A stretch of 64,000 bases of DNA. Source: Martinezella lusitana. Its GTDB lineage: Bacteria > Pseudomonadota > Alphaproteobacteria > Rhizobiales > Rhizobiaceae. The translations under genes and the position numbers were made by a program. How positions within the stretch are numbered: the first letter of the stretch is position 1; each line of letters opens with the position of its first letter. The stretch covers positions 310,001-374,000 of the forward strand of contig NZ_JACHBG010000003.1 in the NCBI RefSeq assembly GCF_014207095.1, written 5' to 3'. The notes under the pieces were generated by a model, which made no database searches, was not told the origin of the DNA, and saw only the letters and a list, made by a program, of their open reading frames with translations. Positions 9,576 to 17,950 of the stretch are shown one piece after another.

Positions 9576-10286
9576 GGCAGATCTCCGGAAAGCAGGCAAT
9601 CGATTCGAATTCAGGTTGGCACTTGTATTCACCACGTATGTATCGCCAAGCCGCCAATGCGCCAACCCTACTTTGTTAAGGCTTGAACAGATATTTGCAG
9701 GTCTTCGAGGGCTACGCCGAAATAGCACTTAACGCGAACCAGGTTGAGCTGAGTGGCACTTCCGATAACGAAACAAGACGGCTTGGGAGGCTCAGCCTTC
9801 AACCGATATGGCAAGGCGCTCCTCTATTGTTTAATCGGATGAGCCGGTGCGGGAGGACGCGGCCGCGAGACATGACATCGCTACGCAATCCTCCCTACCC
9901 CAGTAGCCGGATCGGCCGAGGCCGTTCGTCGCGAAGCCGGACAACCCGATATCACCGCCGAGACGGAATGAAGGATCACGAGGTTTCCGGTCGGAATATA
10001 GAGCGCAACAACCGAGCATTTCGCGGCGCCGCTCGATGAGGCACAGATCAGTCGACGTCGTCGGAGAAGGAGAGGCGCCGCGCACTCGATACCTTTCGCG
10101 GCCAGACGCAAGCTATGCGCCAACTATAAAAATCTGGTTAACCAAAACTTGCTGTTGGTGCCGCGGTTGCATATATCGACAACGACTTGTCGAACCCATC
10201 AGCAGCCGAAGACGGATTCTTTGCCGTTCCGTCAAAATCGCTTCACAATCAGTTCGTAATGGATTTCAAGGCAGAGGAACGATTTC
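9576..10286. other. Intergenic region upstream of the ProQ/FinO gene
   Basis: About 710 bases without a supportable gene. Overlapping short frames on both strands look like shadows (Arg/Ser rich, no site). The 3' end should contain the promoter of the ProQ/FinO-domain gene. No RNA gene is recognised by eye, but the length leaves room for one. Confidence 0.4.
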
Positions 10287-10775
10287 ATGGAAGAACCCTG
10301 GACGACCAATCGCGGGCCAATCGTGGCAACGGCGCTCGACGTCAAGAAGGCAGAGGCAATCAATTCACTTCTGGTTCACGCCATCGATATTCTGCCATCG
10401 AAACCCGGCGATATCATTCGCCCTTTCGCGCTCGGTCTCTGGAACGAAATTCGGCCGCTTCTGAAGCCTGACATGTCCGTGATGTCGCTTCGCCGCGCTA
10501 CGAGTTCCTTTCTCCACTCCAAGCAATATTACTTTGCCTGCGCCCAGCCGGATTCCATGCGTCATGACATCGCCGGCAATCCGATTGAACAATTGTCGGA
10601 CGAGGACAGGCTTGCGGCCCAAAAGCGCCTTACGGCATTGCGGCAGGTGCAAGCCAAGCCTGCTGCACCCGTTGCTGAACCGAAATCGCCACCGCCGCCT
10701 GCCCTCAACAAGGCTGAGTTGATCCGGGCTTCACTTCTCGGCGGCCGCAAACTCTCTGACCGCGTGGCCCGTTAA
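10287..10775 (+). CDS. ProQ/FinO-domain RNA-binding protein
   Basis: A 162-residue protein. Residues about 20-115 fit the ProQ/FinO fold: a helical start (AINSLLVHAIDILPSKPGD), FALGLWNEIRPLLKPDMS, the segment LRRATSSFLHSKQYYFACAQ, then R-x-D-x-x-GNP followed by LSDEDRLAAQKRL. The R(Y/H)D-GNP block is the most diagnostic part. A Pro/Ala-rich linker and basic tail (about 125-162) follow, as in ProQ proteins with flexible extensions. Family members bind structured RNAs, act as RNA chaperones, and in FinO stabilise an antisense RNA that controls plasmid transfer. Its position directly upstream of repABC, whose RepC level is set by an antisense RNA, suggests a role in that control; this is inference. 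Confidence 0.75.
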   Translation: MEEPWTTNRGPIVATALDVKKAEAINSLLVHAIDILPSKPGDIIRPFALGLWNEIRPLLKPDMSVMSLRRATSSFLHSKQYYFACAQPDSMRHDIAGNPIEQLSDEDRLAAQKRLTALRQVQAKPAAPVAEPKSPPPPALNKAELIRASLLGGRKLSDRVAR

Positions 10776-10937
10776 AATCCGAGACGGCTTGATCGTCTGC
10801 AAGGCAGCGTTCGCACTGCTGCGGGCCCGCGCGTAAGCTCCGATACGAAGAAAACGCGGAATGCGGAGCCTTAGCAAGTGACGGCCTCGCTCGAAGCGCT
10901 GTGACTAGTCCTATCCCGTGAGGCGACCCTTCATGCG

Positions 10938-10953
10938 GTAGTCCGCGGACTAC
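10938..10953. promoter_or_regulatory. Variant parS-like palindrome GTAGTCCGCGGACTAC
   Basis: Perfect 16-bp palindrome sharing the core GTCCGCGGAC with the two GTTGTCCGCGGACAAC sites, but with a symmetric T-to-A change in each arm. It lies 230 bases upstream of the repA start, so it could be a lower-affinity RepB site involved in promoter control as well as partition. Confidence 0.6.
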
Positions 10954-11124
10954 CCTCTCCATGAGCGATCACGGCGGACACGACCCCCTCCCTGATCCAC
11001 AGCCATCACGTTGCACAACGCGGCGATCCCTCTCAGCGAGCCTCGTGCATTTCTCGAGCAAAACCCGCTAAAATCTGCCGAATGTTTAAGCATTTGTAAA
11101 ACGGCAACGAATCGGAGCATATTA

Positions 11125-11167
11125 TAACTGCGTAGTTCCGCGGTATTCCGTCACAATTGCGCAGTTA
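11125..11167. promoter_or_regulatory. Inverted repeat in the repA promoter region, candidate RepA operator
   Basis: TAACTGCG at 11125-11132 and CGCAGTTA at 11160-11167 are exact inverted repeats separated by 27 bases, ending 15 bases before the repA ATG. RepA with RepB represses its own operon in characterised repABC plasmids, and operators are found at this position. Assignment is by position and symmetry only. Confidence 0.45.
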
Positions 11168-11182
11168 ATTGGGAAAACGACT

Positions 11183-12376
11183 ATGCAACCGAGTCTCGCA
11201 CTCAAGGACGATCAAGAGCATCTTCCGACGCTTCTGGCAACAGACGCGCAAGAGCTGTCATATCAGCTGCAGCAACATCAGGCAAAGCTCTTCCCGCCTC
11301 AGTCTCAAAAGACGATGCGGATGTTTTCGCCGGCCGAAGCTGCTGCCTTCATTGGTATAGGCGAGGGCTACCTCCGCCAGATCGCAGCTGAAGGTCACGG
11401 CCCGGATCCGCTTTCCAACGGACGCCGACTTTATTCGGCCGAAGATATGGACCGCATCCGCCGGGTTCTCGACGAACGAAACGGTACACCCAAATACGTG
11501 CCTGGGCGCAGGGGCTCTGAGAAGCTGCAGATCATCTCGGTGATGAACTTTAAAGGCGGCTCCGGCAAGACCACGACATCTGCCCATCTGGCCCAATACT
11601 TGGCGCTCAGGGGATACCGGGTGCTGGCCGTCGATCTCGACCCGCAGGCTTCCTTGTCCGCTCTGTTCGGACATCAGCCGGAACTTGATGTCGGGGAGGG
11701 CGAAACGCTCTACGGCGCCATTCGCTACGATGCGCCGCGGCCGATCTCCGACATCGTTCGTTCGACCTATACGCCGAACCTGCATCTCATTCCTGGAAAT
11801 CTCGAGCTCATGGAGTTCGAGCATGAGACGCCAAGGGTGATGGCCGCCGGTAGAGCCGAAACCATGTTTTTCGCCCGCATCGGCGAAGCCTTGACCGAGA
11901 TCGAGGGCTTCTATGATATCGTCGTTATCGATTGCCCACCGCAGCTCGGCTTCCTGACAATGTCGGCGCTGTGTGCAGCAACATCCATTCTGATTACCGT
12001 CCATCCGCAAATGCTAGACGTCATGTCGATGTCGCAGTTTTTGACCATGACGAGCGAGCTCATGACCGTGGTCGAGAATGCCGGAGGACGTACCAGTTAC
12101 GATTGGATGCGCTACCTCGTCACGCGCTTTGAGCCGAATGACGGGCCGCAGAGCCAGATGACAGGTTTCATGCGAGCCATCTTCGGCAATCGCATGCTTC
12201 AAAATGCGATGGTCAAGTCCACGGCCGTTGCCGATGCCGGCGTTACCAAACAGACCCTCTACGAGGTAGAACGTGCCCAATTCACCAGGGGCACCTACGA
12301 CCGCGCTTTGGATTCGCTCAATCTCGTGAATAGCGAGATCGAGACGCATATCCGCACAACGTGGGGAAGGAAATAG
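11183..12376 (+). CDS. repA: Plasmid partitioning ATPase RepA (ParA family)
   Basis: A 397-residue ParA-type ATPase that with RepB and parS segregates the replicon and autorepresses the operon. The N-terminal region has a winged HTH (about 45-90, AAAFIGIGEGYLRQIA). The deviant Walker A motif is FKGGSGKTTTSAHLAQ (about 121-136), the A' motif is VLAVDLDPQASLSALFG and Walker B is IVVIDCPPQLGFLT. Length and order match RepA proteins of rhizobial repABC plasmids. The ATG at 11183 follows GGGAAAAC; family N-termini start at the equivalent position. First gene of the repABC operon, 5 bases before repB. Confidence 0.97.
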   Translation: MQPSLALKDDQEHLPTLLATDAQELSYQLQQHQAKLFPPQSQKTMRMFSPAEAAAFIGIGEGYLRQIAAEGHGPDPLSNGRRLYSAEDMDRIRRVLDERNGTPKYVPGRRGSEKLQIISVMNFKGGSGKTTTSAHLAQYLALRGYRVLAVDLDPQASLSALFGHQPELDVGEGETLYGAIRYDAPRPISDIVRSTYTPNLHLIPGNLELMEFEHETPRVMAAGRAETMFFARIGEALTEIEGFYDIVVIDCPPQLGFLTMSALCAATSILITVHPQMLDVMSMSQFLTMTSELMTVVENAGGRTSYDWMRYLVTRFEPNDGPQSQMTGFMRAIFGNRMLQNAMVKSTAVADAGVTKQTLYEVERAQFTRGTYDRALDSLNLVNSEIETHIRTTWGRK

Positions 12377-12381
12377 AATAG

Positions 12382-13383
12382 ATGGCGCGCAAAAACCTGC
12401 TTGAAATCTCCGCTCCGAATACGGTGCGCACAGATGCTTCTGCATCGAAGGATAACCGCCCCATAGCCGGCTTTCTGCCGCAAGCGAGGGCCGGCGGCCC
12501 CGTGGGCGGGATCACTAGAACACTTGGCAACATCACCGAGAAGATGGAGCGGGCAAACGATCTTGAACGACAGCTGGCCGAGGGCCAGACCATCGTTGAA
12601 CTCGACACCGATCTGATTGATGGATCCTTCGTTACCGATCGCCTTGAGATCGATCCCGTCGAGCTTGGCCAACTTGTCGAGCAGATCCGCGAGCATGGTC
12701 AGCAGGTTCCCATTCTGGTGCGACCGCATCCGGAAACCAAGGGGCGTTATCAGGTTGCCTACGGCCATCGCCGTCTCGCTGCCACGAAAGAGCTTGGCAT
12801 CAAGGTTCGTGCCGTCATTCGGCAGCTGACCGATGATCAGCTTGTCGTAAGCCAGGGGCAGGAAAACAGCGCACGTACGAACCTTTCGTACATCGAGCGA
12901 GCGCTTTTCGCGTTGCGGCTGGAGCAGCGTGATTTCGGCCGGGATATCATCATGGCATCGCTGGGTGTCGATAAGGCTGCACTGTCGAAAATGCTTATCG
13001 TGATGAGACAGGTGCCATTGGCGCTGATCAGCGCAATTGGCCCGGCTCCGGATATCGGTCGCAGGCGTTGGCTTGAATTGGGAGAACGCCTCGAAGGCGT
13101 CGCCCATGAGCCGATCATCGTCGAGTTGTCCGCGGACAACAGCCGTAAGCTGTCGAGCGATGAGCGCTTCCAGCAGGCCATGGTTCTGGCGATCGGCAAG
13201 CCCGCTTCAGTGAAGCCTGAGACCGTTCCGTCGACCATATCTGGCGTGCCTGTGACATTTAAGAGAACGCCGGCTCGTGCCACCTTTGTCTTCGACAGTA
13301 AGGCGGCTCCTGGCTTCGATCAGTTTGTGCAGGAGAGACTGCAATCTCTCTTCAACGAATTCCAACAAGGAAAGGAAACGTAA
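12382..13383 (+). CDS. repB: Plasmid partitioning protein RepB (ParB family)
   Basis: A 333-residue ParB-like centromere-binding protein. The ParB N-terminal domain (about 80-180) contains LGQLVEQIREHGQQVPILVR and YGHRRLAATKELG, where the GHRR box is the CTPase/clamp motif; the NSARTNLSYIERALFAL segment and the following HTH (DIIMASLGVDKAALSKMLIV) complete the DNA-binding core. It overlaps a perfect parS-like palindrome within its own coding sequence. Start is five bases after repA, indicating translational coupling. Confidence 0.97.
   Translation: MARKNLLEISAPNTVRTDASASKDNRPIAGFLPQARAGGPVGGITRTLGNITEKMERANDLERQLAEGQTIVELDTDLIDGSFVTDRLEIDPVELGQLVEQIREHGQQVPILVRPHPETKGRYQVAYGHRRLAATKELGIKVRAVIRQLTDDQLVVSQGQENSARTNLSYIERALFALRLEQRDFGRDIIMASLGVDKAALSKMLIVMRQVPLALISAIGPAPDIGRRRWLELGERLEGVAHEPIIVELSADNSRKLSSDERFQQAMVLAIGKPASVKPETVPSTISGVPVTFKRTPARATFVFDSKAAPGFDQFVQERLQSLFNEFQQGKET
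13125..13140. promoter_or_regulatory. parS: parS-like palindrome inside repB, GTTGTCCGCGGACAAC
   Basis: Perfect 16-bp palindrome identical to the site at 8937-8952 and matching the repABC parS consensus. It encodes part of RepB near the C-terminal third, so it is conserved as both protein and DNA signal. Confidence 0.75.
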
Positions 13384-13392
13384 GCAGCAAAA

Positions 13393-13443
13393 GAAAAAGG
13401 CCCCCAAGCGACGTCGTCGTGGAAGCCCTTCTCGATCTTAAGC
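13393..13443 (-). ncRNA. Counter-transcribed RNA (ctRNA, incA/RepE type)
   Basis: Small antisense RNA in the 154-bp repB-repC gap, the conserved location in repABC replicons, where it base-pairs with the repABC mRNA leader of repC and reduces RepC synthesis, setting copy number and incompatibility. The predicted transcript is about 50 nt. Its 3' part is an intrinsic terminator: on the minus strand GGCTTCCA (13427-13420) pairs with TGGGGGCC (13406-13399) using two G-U pairs, followed by a T-run with TTTTTCTTTT. Because the stem relies on G-U pairs it is stable only in the minus-strand RNA, which supports the orientation. Boundaries are inferred from the promoter and terminator. Confidence 0.8.
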
Positions 13444-13449
13444 ACATCC

Positions 13450-13478
13450 AGAATCGCATTTCCACGAATCACAGTCAA
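13450..13478 (-). promoter_or_regulatory. Promoter of the antisense ctRNA
   Basis: Read on the minus strand: -35 TTGACT (13478-13473), a 17-bp spacer and -10 GATTCT (13455-13450). This is a near-consensus sigma-70 arrangement and predicts a start near 13443. A strong constitutive promoter is expected for a copy-number antisense RNA. Confidence 0.7.
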
Positions 13479-13537
13479 GAGTCTTTGGCATCGTTTTGGT
13501 GAGCAGATTTCTTTTGCCTCAACGTAGGTGAAAGAAA

Positions 13538-14851
13538 ATGGAAGCTGAATATGTGACGACGCCCTTCGGGCGGCGGCCGATGACGCTTGCCATGTTGGTA
13601 GCTCAAAGAAGGGCCCGGCATGATGAGCCAGTCAAATCGGTCGACAAGTGGAAGATTTATCGTGCGCTCTGCGAAGCCAAGCCTCATCTCGGTATCACTG
13701 ATCGAGCGCTTGCCGTTCTCAACGCGCTTTTGAGCTTCTATCCGAAGATAGAGCTTTCGGATGATGCTAACCTCGTCGTGTTCCCTTCGAACGCGCAATT
13801 GTCTCTTCGCGCGCACGGCATGGCGGAGCAAACCATCCGGCGCCACCTTGCGGCTCTTGTCGAGGCTGGACTCATCGTCCGTCGCGACAGTCCCAACGGC
13901 AAGCGTTATGCGCGCAGAACCCGGGCAGGGGATCTTCACCAGGCGTACGGCTTCTCGCTTGCACCTCTTCTTTCGCGCGCCGACGAGATCGAACATCTCG
14001 CTGCTGAGGTGGTGGCCGAACGCCTGCACGTCCAGGCGCTTCGCGAACGCATCAGCCTGCTCCGGCGGGATGTCGCCAAGCTTATCGAAACTGCGATCAT
14101 CGAAGCCGTCACCGGCGACTGGAACGCTGTTCATTGCGGTTTCCGTCATCTCATCGACAGCCTTCCACGTTCACCCAGCATGGCCGAACTCGAGCTCTTG
14201 CTCCAAAAGCTGGATCTGCTGCATCTCGAAATCGTCAACCGACTGGAAAAGCACGCAAAAACAAAATTTCTGAGCGCCAATCACTATCAAAATGAGCGGC
14301 ACATACAGAATTCAGACTCCGAATCCATAATTGAATCTGAAGCCCAACCGGTAGAACAACACGCAACGTTGTCCACGGCCGACAGACCGAGCAAAACCCA
14401 AGTAATCCATCCATCCGAAAACAAGCTCATTCAGCGGAATGGAGAGCAGGAGCCAGGCAACCAAGTCCGTGGAAAAGATGTAAGCGAAGGGTACTCGTCG
14501 CTAAAAACCTTCCCCCTGGATCTTGTCATCCGCGCTTGCCCGGAAATCACCGCCTACAGTCCCAGCGGCCAGATCACCAATTGGCGCGACCTTACGGCTG
14601 CTTCGATCATTGTCCGAACCATGCTTGAGATTGGCCCTGGAGCGCACCAGAAAGCGTGTGAGGTGATGGGCGTCGAGAACACGGCAACGGTGATCGCCTG
14701 TATCCTGCAACGAACCTCACAGATCAAATCTGCCGGCGCCTATCTTCGCGATCTGACGCGGCGGACGAAGAAAGGAGAGTTCGCGATTGGACCCATGTTG
14801 ATGTCTCTTCTGCGGGCTAACGCAGAGGCCGACACAAGAAAATCAGCCTAG
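13538..14851 (+). CDS. repC: Replication initiator RepC
   Basis: A 437-residue initiator of repABC replicons, the only protein essential for replication in this class. The N-terminus YVTTPFGRRPMTLAML is characteristic of RepC, followed by a winged-helix DNA-binding region (about 75-125, NAQLSLRAHGMAEQTIRRHLAALVEAGLI). The central part is hydrophilic with an AT-rich coding stretch that is the likely origin. The C-terminal globular part (about 325-430, ASIIVRTMLEIGPGAHQKACEVMG) is intact. The TAG stop (14849-14851) lies in a CTAG that is the target site of the adjacent insertion element, so the protein is not truncated. Confidence 0.97.
   Translation: MEAEYVTTPFGRRPMTLAMLVAQRRARHDEPVKSVDKWKIYRALCEAKPHLGITDRALAVLNALLSFYPKIELSDDANLVVFPSNAQLSLRAHGMAEQTIRRHLAALVEAGLIVRRDSPNGKRYARRTRAGDLHQAYGFSLAPLLSRADEIEHLAAEVVAERLHVQALRERISLLRRDVAKLIETAIIEAVTGDWNAVHCGFRHLIDSLPRSPSMAELELLLQKLDLLHLEIVNRLEKHAKTKFLSANHYQNERHIQNSDSESIIESEAQPVEQHATLSTADRPSKTQVIHPSENKLIQRNGEQEPGNQVRGKDVSEGYSSLKTFPLDLVIRACPEITAYSPSGQITNWRDLTAASIIVRTMLEIGPGAHQKACEVMGVENTATVIACILQRTSQIKSAGAYLRDLTRRTKKGEFAIGPMLMSLLRANAEADTRKSA
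14255..14345. other. AT-rich segment within repC, candidate oriV
   Basis: A stretch of about 90 bases inside repC (codons about 240-270) is clearly richer in A and T than its surroundings (for example AAAACAAAATTT and CCATAATTGAAT). In characterised repABC plasmids the replication origin lies within repC at such an AT-rich region. Position and composition support the assignment; no iteron set is seen. Confidence 0.5.
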
Positions 14852-15629
14852 GCCGCGTGGACAAATTTGAGCCAATATCTGGCGGTGGCGAGATGGACCA
14901 TGCCGAGGAAGCTGTTGGCCAGTTGATCATAGCGAGTGGCGATGGCGCGGTTGATCTTGAGGTGGCCAAACATGCGTTCGATGCGGTTGCGCTGCTTGTA
15001 TAGCGTCCGATTATGCTCGATTTTCACGCGGCGGTTTGACCGGCCAGGAATGACGGCCTCGATATTCCGCTCGGCAAGGTCGGCACGGATTGCGTCGGCG
15101 TCATAGCCCTTGTCGGCGAGCAAAGCGTCAGGTGCACGCTCGGGCAGGCCGATCAGGGCGCTATAGGCTTTGCAAGCTGCCGCTTCGCCGACCGTCAGTT
15201 GGAAAGCGAGTGGTCTTCCGAGTGCATCAGCCAGGCAGTGAAGCTTACTGGTGAACCCGCCCCGCGAGCGGCCAAGAGCGCGTTGATGAGTCCCCCTTTT
15301 CCGCCCGCTGCCGAGACGTGGGCGCGAACGGTGGTGCTGTCGATGCTGTAGTGGCCGCTGTCCGCCATGATCTCGGCCAGCGTCACGGCAACGGTCTCCC
15401 AGACCCCAGCCTCACACCATCGCCGGAACCGCCGGTAGATGGTATTCCAGCTCCCATACTTGGGCGGAACGTCGCGCCATGGCGCTCCGCACCGGAGGCG
15501 CCAAAGGATTCCGTTGATGACAGCGCGGTTCTGCTCCGGGCGCCTGCCTCGGCCACGGTTCTCGGGCTCGATTGGCAGCAAGCTTTTCAAAATGCGCCAT
15601 TCTGCTTCGGTGAGATCGCCCCGGCTCAA
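14848..15629 (-). CDS. IS5-family transposase (two overlapping frames, probable programmed -1 frameshift)
   Basis: DDE transposase of the IS5 family, IS427-like. The first frame (15629 to 15195) begins at a TTG after GGAGG and encodes LTEAEWRILKSLLPIEPENRG, the helical N-domain and the first catalytic Asp in SIDSTTVRAH. The second frame, ending at the TAG 14848-14850, encodes the second Asp in LLADKGYDADAIR and the Glu region in YKQRNRIERMFGHLK, and finishes KFVHAA. The two frames differ by -1 and meet at AAAAGGGGG (minus strand, 15300-15292), a slippery run as used by many IS elements to make the fused transposase. All catalytic parts are present, so the element may be active. Confidence 0.85.
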
Positions 15630-16144
15630 TCCTGCCTCCAAAAGATAGCCTTGAATCAACCCTTTTCGGGTGCGTCAATGATGGGGTCTCTTTTCTACTG
15701 GGTCGGGTGCCGTGCGATGGATCAGGCGGCCCAGTGTGCTATATTCGTCCCAAGGGGTTCATATGCACATCACTGAACGAGACGGCACCTTCACCGCGCA
15801 GCATATCACCGGCCCAACACACAACATGCTTCGCCTGACTGTTGGGCGGGGAAGCCCGCAGGAATTTGCGGTCACTGTGCTTCCTCCGGTTGGCGAGTGT
15901 CGGCATCACGAGCGCTTGACTGCTGAAGAGGTCATACCCGCAATCCAAGCCGGCCTTGCCGACGCCAATGCCGCTCTGAAAGCAAACTATGTCATTAAAG
16001 CCGCCGAGATCGTCGAGAACGACAGTCGGCAGCGTGGCATCTACGAGTATTTGACACGAAAGATCATCGAGAAGGCAGCAGAGGCCCCATCGGCTTGAGC
16101 GTCACCGGTGGGTCTCGCCCCTCATCGGAATTTGTCCACGCCGC
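14852..16144. mobile_element. IS5-family insertion element with passenger gene, about 1.29 kb
   Basis: The left end GCCGCGTGGACAAATT (14852-14867) and the right end, read inward on the minus strand as GCGGCGTGGACAAATT (16144-16129), match at 15 of 16 positions as terminal inverted repeats. Both ends abut CTAG (14848-14851 and 16145-16148), a 4-bp target duplication typical for IS5-type transposition. The element contains a two-frame IS5-family transposase on the minus strand and a divergent small gene at 15763-16098. Related IS5/IS427 elements are usually about 0.85 kb, so the extra 0.45 kb carrying the passenger is unusual. Insertion at CTAG regenerated the repC stop codon. Confidence 0.65.
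15763..16098 (+). CDS. Small hypothetical protein, passenger of the IS5-type element
   Basis: A 111-residue protein. The ATG 15763 follows AAGGGG with a five-base gap, and a TATATT -10-like box lies about 25 bases upstream. The sequence is mixed alpha/beta: beta-rich first 50 residues (MHITERDGTFTAQHITG...), then a long helix (LTAEEVIPAIQAGLADANAALKANY is alanine rich). No family recognised. It reads outward, away from the transposase, and lies wholly within the terminal inverted repeats. It could be a cargo gene or genomic sequence captured by the element. Confidence 0.55.
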   Translation: MHITERDGTFTAQHITGPTHNMLRLTVGRGSPQEFAVTVLPPVGECRHHERLTAEEVIPAIQAGLADANAALKANYVIKAAEIVENDSRQRGIYEYLTRKIIEKAAEAPSA

Positions 16145-16148
16145 CTAG

Positions 16149-16596
16149 TCCACTCGTATTCCAGGTTTTTGCGGCTTCGTAACAGAGTAAGCCTCAGCCT
16201 TAACCTGGCGGACCGATTAGGTTTGGTACACAGCGATGTATGACCGCTCATACGACAAAATAGTTGTTTGGCGAACGAGCGTCCGCACCTTGCATAGACC
16301 TGATGGAAGAGAAGTATCGAATAACTTCCGCTTAGGAATGTTACTGTAAGAAAATCAATCAGATGGAGGATGGCTAAAATTCGCCAGAAAGGCGCAAAAC
16401 AGAGGTGAAAAACCCCTTATCCCTCTGTAAATCTTGCATTCTTATCGCAGATTTACGTCAGAAAGTCCATGCGAGGACGCGCATTTGATCATGGGGGTTT
16501 GCGTAACGCTGTCGCTTGCCCGCGGATCATCCGAAGATAACGTCGCCGCTTTGCAGCGGCATCCAATAAATAGATCCGATGCGGTTGCCACAGTTC
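16149..16596. other. Intergenic region, nothing recognised
   Basis: About 450 bases downstream of the insertion element. AT content is higher than the surroundings. Short open frames lack ribosome sites and family features. This lies between the plasmid maintenance region and a convergent exported-protein gene. Confidence 0.4.
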
Positions 16597-17589
16597 CTAT
16601 TCGCAAATCGGTATGGGACGGGCAGGTGGCGCCGGGTGATCCTTCTTATATTGCACGATGACCGGCTCCAGCGTTTCCTTCGACCAGAACTTCGGCGCCC
16701 GGATTTGCTTCATGCAGGTATCGTTCCAGTACAAACCAGCCTGCGACGGCGACCGGCCAGCAGCGGCAGCCTTTGCGACGGCACTGATGTCCTTGGACTC
16801 CGGATAAATGTAGAGCGTCGTCGGATTGTCCTTGACCATGGAGATGATCTGATTGGCGTCGGAGGCCGACCAGCTGGTGCAACCATCGCTGCGCCCCCCG
16901 GCATATTCCACCAGCTTGCCCAGGGGAACATACCCCTCGCGATTGGCATAGGGGCTTTGTGGGTCCTTCTTCATGCACACACCGGCAACTTTCGCTGCCG
17001 CATGGCCGCCGATCGCACGTTGGCGCGCGTTCGCGGTCTCGCCCTCGCCATCGAACTGTAAGAAGGTCCGAAGATAGGCCGTATCCTTCGTTTGTGAGCC
17101 CCGATAATAGCCCTTGAAGGTCGTTTTCGTTTCCTCGGTCAGATAGGAGCCGCCTGTCGTCAGGTTTGAATCCATCGCATTGCCGAAATTCTTGGCGCAC
17201 ATCCGACCGTTGCCGAAGTCGGCGACGCCCTTGAGATCGCGGCCGCTGCCGTGGCCAGACGAGACAACGCGGAATGTCTGCGTGGCCTCGCAGACGATGT
17301 AGAACCTGCCTCCGTCAGCCGGATCATTCGGGCGCGTCGCATCCATCGCAAAGTAACAGGGGTTTCTGACTGTGCCCTCGCTCACCTTCCGCATGTAGAG
17401 GGAACGGGCTCTTTGCAGAACCGGGCGCGCAATCTGACCGTCTGCCTGGCCGACATGTGTCGTGAGCCATGTCGGAATATCCGGCAGCTGCTCTGTGGCA
17501 AGGGCAGGGGGCGCGTTTGCGACGATGATGGCGACAGAGCAAAGGCTGAGCATCCTGACGATGCTTAGAGGGGCATATTTCAACCGCAC
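16597..17589 (-). CDS. Exported protein with YkuD_2-type L,D-transpeptidase-like domain
   Basis: A 331-residue protein from GTG 17589, which follows AGGAGATC; the longer open frame upstream has no site. A Sec signal peptide (LCSVAIIVANAPPALA) is visible. The C-terminal half resembles the murein L,D-transpeptidase catalytic domain PF13645: an FGN motif, a TGGSYLTEET segment, IGGHAA supplying a His, and GRSDGCTSW supplying the S-x-GC cysteine nucleophile in the usual order. It would act in the periplasm on peptidoglycan peptides or as a related cysteine acyltransferase. Family assignment is by motif order only and the spacing between His and Cys is longer than in YkuD proteins. Confidence 0.6.
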   Translation of the reverse strand: MRLKYAPLSIVRMLSLCSVAIIVANAPPALATEQLPDIPTWLTTHVGQADGQIARPVLQRARSLYMRKVSEGTVRNPCYFAMDATRPNDPADGGRFYIVCEATQTFRVVSSGHGSGRDLKGVADFGNGRMCAKNFGNAMDSNLTTGGSYLTEETKTTFKGYYRGSQTKDTAYLRTFLQFDGEGETANARQRAIGGHAAAKVAGVCMKKDPQSPYANREGYVPLGKLVEYAGGRSDGCTSWSASDANQIISMVKDNPTTLYIYPESKDISAVAKAAAAGRSPSQAGLYWNDTCMKQIRAPKFWSKETLEPVIVQYKKDHPAPPARPIPICE

Positions 17590-17950
17590 GGAATTCGATC
17601 TCCTGTTAGACGCTTGGGACCGGTGCCGCAAAGAACGGCGGTCGACGGTATGCTTGCCCCACAAGCTCGGCTGTCGTGTGGCCGTATCCAGAAATCATAG
17701 TTGTGCTCTGTTTTGCTGAACGAGATCCTAACGGCCATGGAAAATGTCGACGGCCACGATAGACATCGTGTGTTTGTCATCAGGTCGCGTCCAGTTTCCC
17801 TGCCAACAATTCCGAGCGCATAGCGGCGCAAATGTGGCTAACTCTCGACCAGAAAGGCGATTGATGTTCGTATGGCCGCGTTACAGCTTTAAACGGCAAT
17901 ACCGGCCCTCCAGATAGCCATGAGAGTTCCAAACCTATCGGCCGCGAAGA

